From: an uncultured Bacteroidota bacterium
Lineage (GTDB): Bacteria > Bacteroidota > Rhodothermia > Rhodothermales > Salinibacteraceae
Assembly: GCA_913056185.1 (NCBI GenBank)
Contig: CAJXLV010000007.1
Coordinates: forward strand, 44,553 to 108,552
DNA length: 64,000 bases
Reading direction: 5' to 3'
Shown: positions 8,002-17,119 of the stretch, in pieces
Layout: every line of letters starts with the position of its first letter
Position numbering within the stretch: the stretch's first letter is position 1
Program-made: the position numbers and the translations under genes
The notes under the pieces: generated by a model
The model's input: the letters and a program-made list of their open reading frames with translations, nothing else
Databases searched by the model: none
What the model was told of the DNA's origin: nothing

Positions 8002-9510
8002 TTAGTCGGCGGGAGCCGGCCGGGGCGCCTGCGCGGACGGGTCGGCCGAGGGGCGGGAGGGCGTGTGCTCGCCGTACAGGTAGTCGATCACGTCGTCGGC
8101 GTCGTACTGCGGATCCTCCGCCGAGCCGAGGGGCAGGTCTTCCAGCGCATCGCCCCCTGTAAAGAGCGGCGGCTCTGGGCCATCGGTGCGCCGCTGCGCG
8201 TGGCCGATGTTGGCGAGCAGGGCGTTGCAGAGGCAGGCGCGCCCTTCCGCCTCCTCCGGATCGCCCCCCCGGCTCTCGTACGTCTTTACGGGCTCGGCCG
8301 GGCAGCGCCCCATAAGGCGCCCCTTCCCGTCCAGGTACGGCTCGCGCAGGTACCCAAGGTCGCACACGCGCCGCCGCTCCGCGTAGACCTCGTCCTCGGC
8401 CAGCGTGTCCTCGGCCGTCAGCACCTTGAACGGGAAGCCGGTGGAGGAGACACGCCCCTCGGTACTGACCGAGAGGTCGCCGGTGTGGAGGCGACGAATG
8501 AGGCGACGCGTAGTGCCTTCCGGGTAGCCCGACTCGTCGGTGAGCGAAAAGAGCGACCCCACCTGAATGCCCGCGGCGCCGACGCTCCGGGCAAACCGCA
8601 GGCCGCGGGGCGACCCGTATCCGCCCGCCAGGTAGAACGGCTTGCCGAGCGCCCGGACCGCCTCCAAGTCGGCCTCGTCGCGATCGTCGTAGAGCGGGGT
8701 GTGGTCCTCCGCGTAGTTCTTGTTGCGCGGCGGGGCGTTGTGGCCGCCCGCCACGGGCGTCTCCACCACCCATCCGTCCAAGTGGTCGTCGGGCAGCTTG
8801 GTGTCGAGGATGCGCGCCAGCACGTCCGATGACACGATGGGCAGAAACAGGGGAGCATCCAGCATGGGCGGGTCGTCGAGGACATCGGCCGGGTCGAACC
8901 GGTAGGTGAACGCCCCGTCCGCGTCGGGCGCCTGGCTCGTGTCCACGTCCAGCCCCAGCGCGGCCGGCTCGCCCGCCGCGAGCTTCGGGATCTGGCGCGC
9001 CTCCTCCATCGGGATGCCCGCCCCGATGGACACGATGTCGACCCCGGCCAGCAGGGCGCCGTAGATGCAGGGCAGGGTGTAGCGCTTGAGCTTGGCCAGC
9101 AGGTTGAGGCCCACGAGTCCGTCGTGTCCTTCGTTGGCCAGGCGCACCTCGGTGAAGGTGGTCGCCGCGAGAATGCGCTGCGAGCGGACCGACGGGTCGA
9201 AGCCGTGCATGTTGACGAGGTCGTACGACTCGCCCGGCGCACGCCCCTCGGGTTGATAGAAACGGTCGACCAAGTCCTCGGCAATGTCGGCGTCGGGGTA
9301 CTCGGCCAGTACGCGGCGCCGGCCGTGCGGGTCGCCCTCCTGCAGTTCTCGCACCACGACGGCGTCGATGCCTGTGCCGGACACGATGCCGATTTCTCCG
9401 CGCTGGGCCACGCGGCGGGCCAGGCGCCAGGTGGAGACCCCGATGCCCATGCCGCCCTGGATGATGTTGGGAGGCGACATGCGGGAGAGGGCCGAAGGGG
9501 AGGAAGACAT
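8002..9510 (-). CDS. Nitronate monooxygenase-family flavoprotein
   Basis: A 502-residue FMN-dependent TIM-barrel protein of the 2-nitropropane dioxygenase / nitronate monooxygenase superfamily. Signs are the opening PNIIQGGMGIGVSTWRLA, the flavin-loop-like LAGGYGSPRGLRFARSVGAAGIQVGSLF near residue 310 and the VETPVAGGHNAPP segment that holds the conserved active-site region. It is longer than the common 320-360-residue enzymes, with a Cys-containing C-terminal part (CDLGYLREP, GRCPAEP, ACLCNAL) typical of a long subgroup whose substrate is not known. ATG at 9480 would shorten it by ten residues. It is nine bases downstream of thiO and probably co-transcribed. Confidence 0.8.
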   Translation of the reverse strand: MSSSPSALSRMSPPNIIQGGMGIGVSTWRLARRVAQRGEIGIVSGTGIDAVVVRELQEGDPHGRRRVLAEYPDADIAEDLVDRFYQPEGRAPGESYDLVNMHGFDPSVRSQRILAATTFTEVRLANEGHDGLVGLNLLAKLKRYTLPCIYGALLAGVDIVSIGAGIPMEEARQIPKLAAGEPAALGLDVDTSQAPDADGAFTYRFDPADVLDDPPMLDAPLFLPIVSSDVLARILDTKLPDDHLDGWVVETPVAGGHNAPPRNKNYAEDHTPLYDDRDEADLEAVRALGKPFYLAGGYGSPRGLRFARSVGAAGIQVGSLFSLTDESGYPEGTTRRLIRRLHTGDLSVSTEGRVSSTGFPFKVLTAEDTLAEDEVYAERRRVCDLGYLREPYLDGKGRLMGRCPAEPVKTYESRGGDPEEAEGRACLCNALLANIGHAQRRTDGPEPPLFTGGDALEDLPLGSAEDPQYDADDVIDYLYGEHTPSRPSADPSAQAPRPAPAD

Positions 9511-9518
9511 AATCAGTG

Positions 9519-10658
9519 CTATGTTTGTGCTACGTCAGGCGAAACAGTGTCGAAGCGGGCCGGCTGGAAGGGCTCGATCCAGTCGGAAAGGGTGCCGGTA
9601 CGGAGGTAGCGGGCCACCTCCTGGGCGGTGATCGGCGTCAGCAAAACGCCGTGGCGGTAATGCCCGGTGGCCGCCACGACGCCCGGCGCGACGGGGCCGA
9701 GGACTGGTGCATTGTCGCGGCTGGCGGGGCGGAAGCTGGCACAGGTGCATTCGACGGGCAGGTCGAGCAGGCCGGGCACCACCTCCCACCCGCCCTCCAG
9801 GTTTTCGTAGAGCCCGCCGGCAGTCACGTCGTCATTAAACCCGTCCTCTTCCGCCGTCGCGCCCACCACCACGCGCCCGTCGCTCTTTGGCACCACGTAG
9901 GCGTCCGGCCCGCGCACAACGTGTTGCAGGTCGAAGGTGAACGTCCCCTCCAATGCCATCGCCTCGCCCTTGACGGGGCGAATGGGCAGCGCGCCGTTGA
10001 GTCCATCGAGCGAGCGAGACCAGGCCCCCGCCGCCACAACCACGGTGTCTCCTTCCACGCGGTCTCCGTCTGCCGTTACCACGGCGGGGCGGCTCGCGTC
10101 GGGATCCACCGCCTCGATCGGCGTATGCTCGTGCAGGCGCCCCCCGTGCTTCCGCACGCCCGTCTGCAGCGCGTCCACCACCGATCGGTTGTCAACCTGA
10201 TGATCATTCGGGGACCAGAGCGCCGCCGAGAGGCGCGGCGCCAGAAACGGCTCTTGGGCGCGGGCCTCGTCGCCGGACCACCATTCCACGTCCAGCCCCT
10301 GATCCTGCTGAAAACGATGGCGGCGCTGGAGCGCCTCGGCGGCGTCGCGGTCGTCGGCCACGATGAAGGTGCCCTCCGTCCGCAGCCCCACGTCCGCCCC
10401 CGTGTCCGCCTCCAGGGCATCCGCAAAGGCGGGCCAGCGCCGGCGGCTCTCCGTGTTGAGGGCGTGGAGCGTGGTCTCCTCAAATTCGAGTTCGGCGTCC
10501 GGCGCGAGCATTCCCGCCGCCACGTGGGAGGCTCCGCGCCCGGCCTCGCCGGCCTCGAAGAGGACCACGTGCCCCCCAGCCCGGGCCAGCTCCCACCCGA
10601 TGGAGAGCCCGATAATGCCGGCACCGATGATGAGCGTGTGTGGATGGCTGCGAGACAT
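9519..10658 (-). CDS. thiO: Glycine oxidase ThiO
   Basis: A 379-residue FAD-dependent D-amino-acid-oxidase-fold enzyme that makes the iminoglycine used for the thiazole ring of thiamine. The Rossmann motif IIGAGIIGLSIGWELARAGG is at residues 10-29, the family segment RPVKGEAMAL near residue 210, and the C-terminal FAD-contacting region VVAATGHYRHGVLLTPITA near residue 340, which is very close to the ThiO signature. No other thi genes and no TPP riboswitch are nearby. It lies between hemN and the nitronate monooxygenase gene in a minus-strand run. Confidence 0.88.
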   Translation of the reverse strand: MSRSHPHTLIIGAGIIGLSIGWELARAGGHVVLFEAGEAGRGASHVAAGMLAPDAELEFEETTLHALNTESRRRWPAFADALEADTGADVGLRTEGTFIVADDRDAAEALQRRHRFQQDQGLDVEWWSGDEARAQEPFLAPRLSAALWSPNDHQVDNRSVVDALQTGVRKHGGRLHEHTPIEAVDPDASRPAVVTADGDRVEGDTVVVAAGAWSRSLDGLNGALPIRPVKGEAMALEGTFTFDLQHVVRGPDAYVVPKSDGRVVVGATAEEDGFNDDVTAGGLYENLEGGWEVVPGLLDLPVECTCASFRPASRDNAPVLGPVAPGVVAATGHYRHGVLLTPITAQEVARYLRTGTLSDWIEPFQPARFDTVSPDVAQT

Positions 10659-10715
10659 GCGATGGTCGGGATCGATGAGATGCGTGTGCGCGCGTGGAGG
10701 CTCAGTCCCCCTGCC

Positions 10716-12098
10716 TCATACGCTTTCGGAGTAGGCCGGCTGTTCGTGGGGAGCGGCCTCGTGCAGGTAGGCGTCGAACGCCGAGGCGATGTTGCGCACG
10801 AGGAGCCGCCCCGGCGGACGCACCTCGATTTCGTCCGAGCGCAGCGCCACCAGCCCGTCGGCCTCCAACGGGCGCAGGCGGTCGAGGGCCGCCCCGAAGT
10901 GAGCGTCGAAGTCGACGCCGAATCGGTCTTCCACCGCCTCTTTCTGCAATGTCATGTTGCACATGAGCTCCATGATGACGTGGCGCCGCAGCCGGTCTTC
11001 CTTCGTGAGGCGGTACCCGCGGTACACCGTCAGCTCCGAGCGGTTGATTGCGTCGTAATAGGCCCGCAGGGCCTTGGCATTCTGAGCGTAGAGGCCCGAG
11101 AGCTGGTGGATGCCCGAAATGCCGAAGGCATAGACGTCGGCCCCGGCGCGGGTAGAATAGCCCTGGAAGTTGCGGCGGAGCGTGCCGCGTTGCTGCGCCA
11201 GTGCCAGTTCGTCGTCGGGCTTCGCGAAATGATCCAGCCCGATGAAGCGGTACCCGCCACGGCCCGTCAGCGTCTCCAGCGCGTGCCCAAAGAGCCGCAG
11301 TCGCTCAGCCGGCGCCGGCAGCGCGTCTTCGGGAATCAGGCGCTGATGCTCCAGCACCGACGGCACGTGGGCGTAGCTGTAGAGCGCAATCCGATCCGGC
11401 GCGAGGTCGAGGACGCCCGCCAGCGTGTCGGCGAACGTCTCGGGGGTCTGGTGGGGAAGGCCGTAGACGAGGTCGATGTTGATGCCGTCAAAGCCATGTG
11501 CGCGGGCCCACCGGACCGCCGTGCGGGTCAGGCGCTCCGGCTGGACCCGGTGGATGGCCTCCTGCACTTGTGCATCGAAGGTCTGCACGCCCAGGCTGAG
11601 CCGGGTACACCCCGCCGCCCGCGCCGCGGCGATGTGCTTCTCCGTGAGGCCTCGCGGATCGGCCTCAATGCTCATCTCGACGTCCGGCGCCACCTCAAAC
11701 CGATCGCGCAGGAACGCGCCCAACGCCCGAATCTGCGTCGGCGTGAGCAGCGTCGGGGTGCCGCCGCCCCAGTGAATCTGCGTGACCGGCCGCCGAGACG
11801 ACAGCCGCGGGGCAAGCAGATCGATCTCGCGCTTCAGGTAGCGCAGGTACTTTTCGATCCGCGCCGGGTCGTGGGTCACCTTCATGTGGCACCCGCAGTA
11901 GTAGCAGAGCTGGCGGCAAAAGGGCAGATGCAGGTAGAGCGACAGCGGGGCCTCCGGGGCCACGGCGTTCGAGCGCTGCACCGTTTGCTGGAAGGCCTCC
12001 CGCCCCACGTCGTCGCCAAAGTGTGGGGCAGTCGGGTAGCTGGTGTAGCGGGGGAGCGACCGGTTGTACCGGCGAAGCAGGTCGAGATCGGCGTCCAT
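10716..12098 (-). CDS. hemN: Oxygen-independent coproporphyrinogen III oxidase
   Basis: A 460-residue radical-SAM enzyme that converts coproporphyrinogen III to protoporphyrinogen IX in anaerobic heme synthesis. The opening DLLRRYNRSLPRYTSYPTAP is diagnostic for true HemN rather than HemW. The 4Fe-4S motif is CRQLCYYCGC (C-x3-C-x2-C with the extra HemN cysteine), and the GGGTPTLL loop follows. The C-terminal HemN region near residue 370 (MELMCNMTLQKEAVEDRFG) is also present. ATG at 12098 matches the family start; an upstream ATG at 12182 would add an unconserved 28 residues. Its upstream region is shared with the divergent carotenoid gene at 12399. Confidence 0.93.
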   Translation of the reverse strand: MDADLDLLRRYNRSLPRYTSYPTAPHFGDDVGREAFQQTVQRSNAVAPEAPLSLYLHLPFCRQLCYYCGCHMKVTHDPARIEKYLRYLKREIDLLAPRLSSRRPVTQIHWGGGTPTLLTPTQIRALGAFLRDRFEVAPDVEMSIEADPRGLTEKHIAAARAAGCTRLSLGVQTFDAQVQEAIHRVQPERLTRTAVRWARAHGFDGINIDLVYGLPHQTPETFADTLAGVLDLAPDRIALYSYAHVPSVLEHQRLIPEDALPAPAERLRLFGHALETLTGRGGYRFIGLDHFAKPDDELALAQQRGTLRRNFQGYSTRAGADVYAFGISGIHQLSGLYAQNAKALRAYYDAINRSELTVYRGYRLTKEDRLRRHVIMELMCNMTLQKEAVEDRFGVDFDAHFGAALDRLRPLEADGLVALRSDEIEVRPPGRLLVRNIASAFDAYLHEAAPHEQPAYSESV

Positions 12099-12301
12099 GT
12101 CGTCGCGAACAAAGCAGTGCAAAAAAACGGCCCACGAGGCAGCGAGAAGAGCATCCGGGGAAGAGCGCCCGGCCGTGCTCACCGCGCCTCTGTAGGTCTA
12201 TAGGGGGCAGGGGGGTGCAGGTCGGCAGTGCAGCAGCAGATACAGGGTAAAAGCGGAGGACCAGGCTTCCCAGCGCAGAAGGTTACTAAACAGAAAAGAA
12301 T

Positions 12302-12328
12302 ATGTTTTTATCTGAATTTAGACGAACC
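12302..12328 (+). promoter_or_regulatory. Shared T-tract/TCTGAATT/GAACC promoter-like motif
   Basis: The site reads TTTTTATCTGAATTTAGA then CGAACC, followed 14 bases later by GCGAAGAATAAAG. It is about 70 bases before the desaturase ATG at 12399 and nearly identical to the osmC copy at 7361. The rest of the 300-base hemN/desaturase divergent region (12099-12398) shows nothing else I recognise. Confidence 0.5.
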
Positions 12329-12398
12329 TGTTGCCTGCTGCCGCGAAGAATAAAGTGTCTTGCGGACACGTGTCCCTTCTCACCCACCTTCTTTCATC

Positions 12399-13865
12399 AT
12401 GGGCGAATCGATTTCCATCGTCGGGGGCGGCATTGGCGGCCTCTCGACGGCGTGCTACCTGGCCGATGCCGGAGCGGACGTGACGGTGCTGGAGCAGCAC
12501 GATACCCTGGGCGGCGTGGCCGGCACCGCCGAGATGGAGGGCTTCCGCTTCGATACCGGGCCCTCCTGGTACCTGATGCCGGAGGTGTTCGAGCGATTTT
12601 TTGACCACTTCGGCCGGTCGGTCGACGACGCCTACACGCTGGAGCGCCTCGATCCCAGCTACCGCATCTTTTGGAAGGACGGCGATCGCATGGACGTGCC
12701 CGCCGATCCGGAGGCACTCGCGCCCAAGCTGGAGGCCTACGAGGCGGGAGCGGCCGATGCGTTCCACCGGTACCTCGACCATGCGGAGGAGGTGTACGAC
12801 CTGGCGATGGAGCGCTTCATCTACCCCGGTCGCTCCAGCCTCCGCGACTGGCTGTCGCTGGATGTGCTTCGCTCAGTGCGCGCCCTTCCGCTGCTGCGCT
12901 CAATGGACGCTCACGTGCAGGGCTACGTGGAGCACCCGAAGCTGCGCCAGCTGCTGGAGTATAAGCTCGTCTTTTTGGGCGGCTCGCCCTACAACACGCC
13001 CGCCCTCTACACCCTCATGAGCCACGTCGACTTCAACCAGGGGGTGTACCACCCGCACGGAGGCATGCAGGCACTGGTGGATGCGCTCGCGGAGCTGGCC
13101 GAGGACCTGGGGGCGACGTTGGAGACGGACGCGCCCGTCGAGGGCTTGGATGCGCGTGGGACAGGGGTTCAGGTACACGCCAACGGGCACACGCACCGCG
13201 CCGATCGGGTGGTGGCCAACGCGGCCCCGGCTCACGTTGAGCGCACCCTCCTGCCCCCGGCCCAGCGCGACCACGATGATGCGTACTGGGACGGTCGCAC
13301 CTACGGCCCCTCGGCCTACCTGCTGTATCTTGGGGTGGAGGGCCCCGTCGACCCGCTCCTGCATCACTCGCTCGTGCTTCCCCCCGACTGGGATCCGCAC
13401 TTCGAGGCGGTGTTCGACACCCCCGGCTGGCCCACCGATCCGGCCTACTACCTCCACGTTCCCTCCCAGACCGACCCGACGTTCGCCCCGGACGGCCATC
13501 ACTCGGTGTTTGTGCTGGTGCCCATTGCGCCCGGGCTCCGCGACGGATCGGCCCGACGCGCCTGGATGCGCGAGCGCGTGTTGGAGGACCTCGCCACACA
13601 CGTGGTGGACCTGCGGGACCGCATCGTCACGGAGCGGGACGCCTGCGTGTCCGACTTTGCCGAGCACTTTGGGCAGCCGCAGGGCAATGCCCTCGGCCTC
13701 GCCCATACGCTGTGGCAGACCGGCCCCCTGCGTCCCTCGCACCGCGCAGACAACGCCCCGGGGCTCTACTACGTGGGCGCCGACACCCAGCCGGGCGTGG
13801 GCCTGCCCATGTGCCTCCTCAGCGGCGAGCACGTGGCCGACCGGATCGTCGGCGACGCCGCCTGA
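12399..13865 (+). CDS. CrtI-family carotenoid desaturase/ketolase-like oxidoreductase
   Basis: A 488-residue FAD enzyme of the phytoene desaturase (CrtI/CrtN/CrtO) family. The N-terminal dinucleotide motif is ISIVGGGIGGLSTACYLADA, followed by DTGPSWYLMPEVFERFF, and the C-terminal FAD-binding segment is LYYVGADTQPGVGLPMCLLSGEHVA. Such enzymes desaturate, isomerise or oxidise C30-C40 carotenoids at the membrane. It lies 64 bases upstream of the retinal-forming Blh gene, so it may supply or modify the carotenoid precursor. A second, more distant CrtI family member is at 55950-57539; which is the phytoene desaturase cannot be fixed by eye. ATG at 12399 directly precedes the Rossmann strand. Confidence 0.85.
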   Translation: MGESISIVGGGIGGLSTACYLADAGADVTVLEQHDTLGGVAGTAEMEGFRFDTGPSWYLMPEVFERFFDHFGRSVDDAYTLERLDPSYRIFWKDGDRMDVPADPEALAPKLEAYEAGAADAFHRYLDHAEEVYDLAMERFIYPGRSSLRDWLSLDVLRSVRALPLLRSMDAHVQGYVEHPKLRQLLEYKLVFLGGSPYNTPALYTLMSHVDFNQGVYHPHGGMQALVDALAELAEDLGATLETDAPVEGLDARGTGVQVHANGHTHRADRVVANAAPAHVERTLLPPAQRDHDDAYWDGRTYGPSAYLLYLGVEGPVDPLLHHSLVLPPDWDPHFEAVFDTPGWPTDPAYYLHVPSQTDPTFAPDGHHSVFVLVPIAPGLRDGSARRAWMRERVLEDLATHVVDLRDRIVTERDACVSDFAEHFGQPQGNALGLAHTLWQTGPLRPSHRADNAPGLYYVGADTQPGVGLPMCLLSGEHVADRIVGDAA

Positions 13866-13929
13866 GCCGGCCTTCGGCCGCGCATCGAACCTGCGTCCTC
13901 CCGCCACTCCCCACTCCCTCAACGTGCCC

Positions 13930-14982
13930 ATGCCTGCCTCCTCCACTGCCACCGTCCCCCACTCCTCTACGCGCCGGGCCCCGGCGCAATCGCCCGCCAC
14001 CGCCGCCGTGTGGGCGTCGCGCATCACCCTCGGGGCCCTGGCGCTTGGGGGAATTGGGGCTTCCCTCTTCAACGTCTCACTGTCGATGCAGGCCCAGATG
14101 GTGGGCTACCTCATCGGCATGGTGGCCCTCAATCTGCCCCACGGCGGCTACGAGCACTTTGAGAACCTGCGCCACCGCCGCGTCTCGTTTAGCCTGCGCT
14201 ACATCGCGCTCTATCTCACCTTTCTGGCGGCCTTCGTAGGCTTCTTCTTCGTTGCCCCCGTGGCCGCCCTGGGCCTGGCCTTCTCCACGGCGGTCGTGAA
14301 GGGCGGACACGGCGGCCTGAAGGTGATGGATGCCCTCTGTGGCACCGACCATCTGCCGTCGCAGTGGCAGCGGGGCCTCGCGGCGTTTGTGCGCGGCGGC
14401 GCGGTGATGCTGGTGCCCCTGCTGGCGTGGCCCGGCATCTACATCGGGTTTTCCACCTACATGGTGCAGATTTTTGGGGCCACGGGGCCGCTGCCCCTCG
14501 CCACGCACCTCTCCACCGTGCAGGCCGCCGTGGGCTCTGTTTACGGCCTTGCCGTCGCTGTGCACCTGGGCGCAGGCTTTGTGCAGAGCGGCGGCTCGGC
14601 CGCGTGGCGCACCGACCTGGCGGAAACAGCCCTCCTGATCGCCTACTTCACGTTCGTCCCCATGATGCTGGCCGTGGGGCTCTACTTTCCGCTCTGGTAT
14701 ACCCTCCGCCAGACCGCCCGCACCACCGCCATCGCCCCGGACACACCGGCGCCGGACCGCCTGTCGCTGCCGCGCACCTGGGCCGCAATGGTGGTGGGGG
14801 CGCTCGTCACCTTCGGCCTCATGGCGGCCCTCTACGCGCTCGTCCCCAACCCAATGGGCGGGGCGTCGCTGCTCGCGGGGGCGGTGTCGTTCTACACGGT
14901 GTTCGTCTGTATCCTGGCGCTGCCCCACATCGTGGTGGGCGACTGGCTGGACCAGGCCCGCGGCATCTGGTACGTCCCGTAG
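13930..14982 (+). CDS. blh: Brp/Blh-family beta-carotene 15,15'-dioxygenase
   Basis: A 350-residue membrane enzyme that cleaves beta-carotene into two retinal molecules, the chromophore of microbial rhodopsins. About eight hydrophobic helices are visible. Family histidine/aspartate motifs are LPHGGYEHFENL near residue 75, KGGHGGLKVMDALCGTDHLP near residue 120, VHLGAGFVQSG near residue 210 and ALPHIVVGDWLDQ close to the C-terminus. The ATG at 13930 was chosen because the open frame extends far upstream through the preceding gene in another frame. No rhodopsin gene is present in the window, so the opsin partner must lie elsewhere. Confidence 0.85.
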   Translation: MPASSTATVPHSSTRRAPAQSPATAAVWASRITLGALALGGIGASLFNVSLSMQAQMVGYLIGMVALNLPHGGYEHFENLRHRRVSFSLRYIALYLTFLAAFVGFFFVAPVAALGLAFSTAVVKGGHGGLKVMDALCGTDHLPSQWQRGLAAFVRGGAVMLVPLLAWPGIYIGFSTYMVQIFGATGPLPLATHLSTVQAAVGSVYGLAVAVHLGAGFVQSGGSAAWRTDLAETALLIAYFTFVPMMLAVGLYFPLWYTLRQTARTTAIAPDTPAPDRLSLPRTWAAMVVGALVTFGLMAALYALVPNPMGGASLLAGAVSFYTVFVCILALPHIVVGDWLDQARGIWYVP

Positions 14983-14983
14983 T

Positions 14984-15030
14984 GTACCCTCCCATGGGGG
15001 GACTTCCCGTGGGGGGACCTCCCGTAGCCG
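14984..15030 (+). repeat. Short tandem repeat after blh
   Basis: Two and a half copies of a unit resembling TCCCGTGGGGGGACCTC lie directly after the blh stop. The first copy contains CCCATGGG. The function is unknown. Confidence 0.5.
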
Positions 15031-15078
15031 CACGCGTTCCTCTGCATCCTCTGCTCGCGCATTGCTGTCTGCCATTCC

Positions 15079-15297
15079 ATGGACTCGGATCAGATCATCG
15101 TCCGCGACTCCATCATCTTCGCCGTCGCGCTCATGTTTGTGGCCGCGGGACTGGCCGATGCGGTGCACATCCTTACGGGCCTCTCGTGGTGGGGCGCCGC
15201 GCCGCTCGGCGTGGCGCTGTGGGGGACTGCCGCCACGCTGCTCTACCGCCGCGTTCAGCGGCAACTGGCCGACGCGCCCAACGAAACGGCAGCGTAA
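15079..15297 (+). CDS. Small two-helix membrane protein, unknown
   Basis: A 72-residue protein with two predicted membrane helices (about residues 9-31 and 36-58) separated by a tight LTGLSWWG turn, then a basic-acidic tail. I do not recognise a family. It follows blh by about 95 bases on the same strand, so it might belong to the retinal/carotenoid transcript, but there is no further evidence. The reading frame, ATG and codon composition look genuine. Confidence 0.55.
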   Translation: MDSDQIIVRDSIIFAVALMFVAAGLADAVHILTGLSWWGAAPLGVALWGTAATLLYRRVQRQLADAPNETAA

Positions 15298-15341
15298 CCT
15301 CCCTGCTCCCCACCAGGCCGTCCGCCTGCGACCGCCACGGG

Positions 15342-16214
15342 CTACCCGAACGCACGGAGGAGGCGCTCCACCTGCCCGGCGTAGCCGCCGCCGAAGAGGT
15401 TGAGGTGGTTGAGGAGATGGTAAAGGTTGTAGACGTCGCGTCGCGTCTCGTAGCCGGGCGCCAGGGCCCAGGCCTCGCGGTAGGCCGCGTAGAACGCGTC
15501 GTCGTATCCGCCAAAGAGCTCCGTCATGGCCAGGTCGGCCTCACGATGCCCGTAATACGTGGCGGGATCGATGACGGCCGGATCGCCCGTGGCCGTGATC
15601 ATGTAGTTGCCCCCCCACAGATCGCCGTGGAGCACCGAGGCCTCGGGCGTGGCGGGCAGCATCTCGGGCAGGCGGCGGTAGAGCGCCTCCAGCGGAGGGG
15701 TCCAGGCACTGCGCCACCGCCCCTGGGCCCGCGCCCGCTCAATCTGCGGCGCCAGTCGCGCCTCTCGGAAAAACGTTGGCCAGTGGTCCATCCACGGGTT
15801 CGGCTGCGGGGTGCGCCCGATGAAGTTGTCCTGCTCGAAGCCGTATGCCGCGGCCGTGTGGCGGTGAAGCTGCGCCAGCCCCTCCCCAAACCGCCCCCAG
15901 AAGCGGCGGCCCTTCCGTCCGGTGTGGATCCATTCCAGGACGAGAAATCCGGGACGCGTGTCTGTGGGCGCGGCGGTGTCGTGAACGGCCGGCACACGCA
16001 GCGGGCTGTTGGCGTCGGCCAGGGCTCGGAGCCCCGCCGCCTCCCCCGGAAAGGTGCGCGCCACCGCCTCGTCGCCGTATTTCAGAAACAGCGGGGCCCC
16101 GTCCGTTTCCAGCCGGCAGGCGTTGGCAATGCATCCGCCACCGACCGCCGCGGCCGATTCGACGGTGACGTCCAGGCGATCTTCCAGCGTCTCGCGAAGG
16201 GGCTCCGGCAACAT
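15342..16214 (-). CDS. Fructosamine kinase family protein
   Basis: A 290-residue kinase of the fructosamine-3-kinase / ketosamine kinase family, which phosphorylates glycated amines to promote their removal. The protein-kinase-like fold shows the family segments GGGCIANACRL, FLKYG, FLVLEWI, the catalytic loop VLHGDLWGGNYM and the metal-binding DPATYYGHREADLAMTELFGG, which is highly characteristic. ATG at 16214 gives the usual MLPEPLRETLED beginning. It is convergent with the small membrane protein and upstream of nothing obvious. The physiological substrate is not known in bacteria. Confidence 0.88.
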   Translation of the reverse strand: MLPEPLRETLEDRLDVTVESAAAVGGGCIANACRLETDGAPLFLKYGDEAVARTFPGEAAGLRALADANSPLRVPAVHDTAAPTDTRPGFLVLEWIHTGRKGRRFWGRFGEGLAQLHRHTAAAYGFEQDNFIGRTPQPNPWMDHWPTFFREARLAPQIERARAQGRWRSAWTPPLEALYRRLPEMLPATPEASVLHGDLWGGNYMITATGDPAVIDPATYYGHREADLAMTELFGGYDDAFYAAYREAWALAPGYETRRDVYNLYHLLNHLNLFGGGYAGQVERLLRAFG

Positions 16215-16384
16215 TGGGGCGTACGGGTGGGATGAGGGAAGCGTCGGCGTGGTGGGGCCAATGCGTGCGGCGGCGCATCCTGCGCGGTGACGAGGGAGGC
16301 AGGGCACGCGGGCAGCCCCCCTCTCGTCACTCTCTTTTTTCCTTTTCGGCCCCCTGCGCGCTCCAACCTCCGCGCGTTCCCCTC

Positions 16385-16900
16385 CTACGCATCCGCACTG
16401 CGCACCTCGTCCTCCAGGTCGTACTCGTCCACGAGGCGGTGCAGGAGCATATCCGAGGTGCGCTCCACAATGTCGTACACGCGCTCAAAGCCCCGGCGCC
16501 CCCCGTGGTAGGGATCCGGCACCTGGTAGTCGTCCGGCTCCGGGTCGAACTCGCGGAAGAGGCGCACCTTGCCGCCGTACTCGTCGTCCTCGTCGAGGTG
16601 GAGCACGTCGTTCAGGTTGCTCTTGTCCATCACAAAAATGTGATCGTACGCGGCCAGGTCCTCCGCCGCAAACTGCGAGGCGCGGTGCTCTTCCAGCGAC
16701 AGGTCGTTGCGCTCCGCCGTGGCGCGCATTCGGTCGTCCGCCGTATCGCCGATGTGCCAACTTCCGGTGCCTGACGAGGCAATCTCGAAGTGGTCGTCCA
16801 GCCCCGCCTCGTCCACCTTGTCCCGAAACACAACCTTGGCGAGAGGACTTCGGCAGATGTTGCCGAGGCACACGAACTGGATGCGGATGGGAGTGGACAT
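16385..16900 (-). CDS. Low-molecular-weight protein-tyrosine phosphatase
   Basis: A 171-residue LMW-PTP. The P-loop VCLGNICRSPLAKVVF (C-x5-R at about residues 11-17) is intact, and the general-acid loop is DPYHGGRRGFERVYDIV near residue 130. Such enzymes dephosphorylate protein tyrosine or, in some bacteria, arginine. No tyrosine kinase or polysaccharide cluster is adjacent. It is divergent from xseA, with 219 bases between the starts. Confidence 0.92.
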   Translation of the reverse strand: MSTPIRIQFVCLGNICRSPLAKVVFRDKVDEAGLDDHFEIASSGTGSWHIGDTADDRMRATAERNDLSLEEHRASQFAAEDLAAYDHIFVMDKSNLNDVLHLDEDDEYGGKVRLFREFDPEPDDYQVPDPYHGGRRGFERVYDIVERTSDMLLHRLVDEYDLEDEVRSADA

Positions 16901-17119
16901 AGAGACGCCTGTGGACCTGGGTGGGCGGAAGGTGATTGTGCAATTTGTTCGTCTTAACGCAGCGGCGAACGCGGTGTGCCCGTTCGACGCGAAAGAGACC
17001 CCCCACTTTCAAGAACGTCTCACGCACCCGTCCCGAGGGGCGCCCTGCGGATGAACCTCTGCGCCCAGTTGATCATTCCGCACCGTGCCTGTCTTTTCGT
17101 CTTGCTCCCTGCTCCCCCC

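Noticed and set aside
9516..12203. Open frame of about 895 codons on the plus strand opposite thiO and hemN
   Set aside because: It covers two well-identified genes on the other strand and has no motif or plausible composition; it is a mirror frame of high-GC codons.
10659..12398. TPP riboswitch upstream of thiO or hemN
   Set aside because: The THI-box CUGAGA and its partner are not visible in the gaps, and thiO has no thi neighbours.
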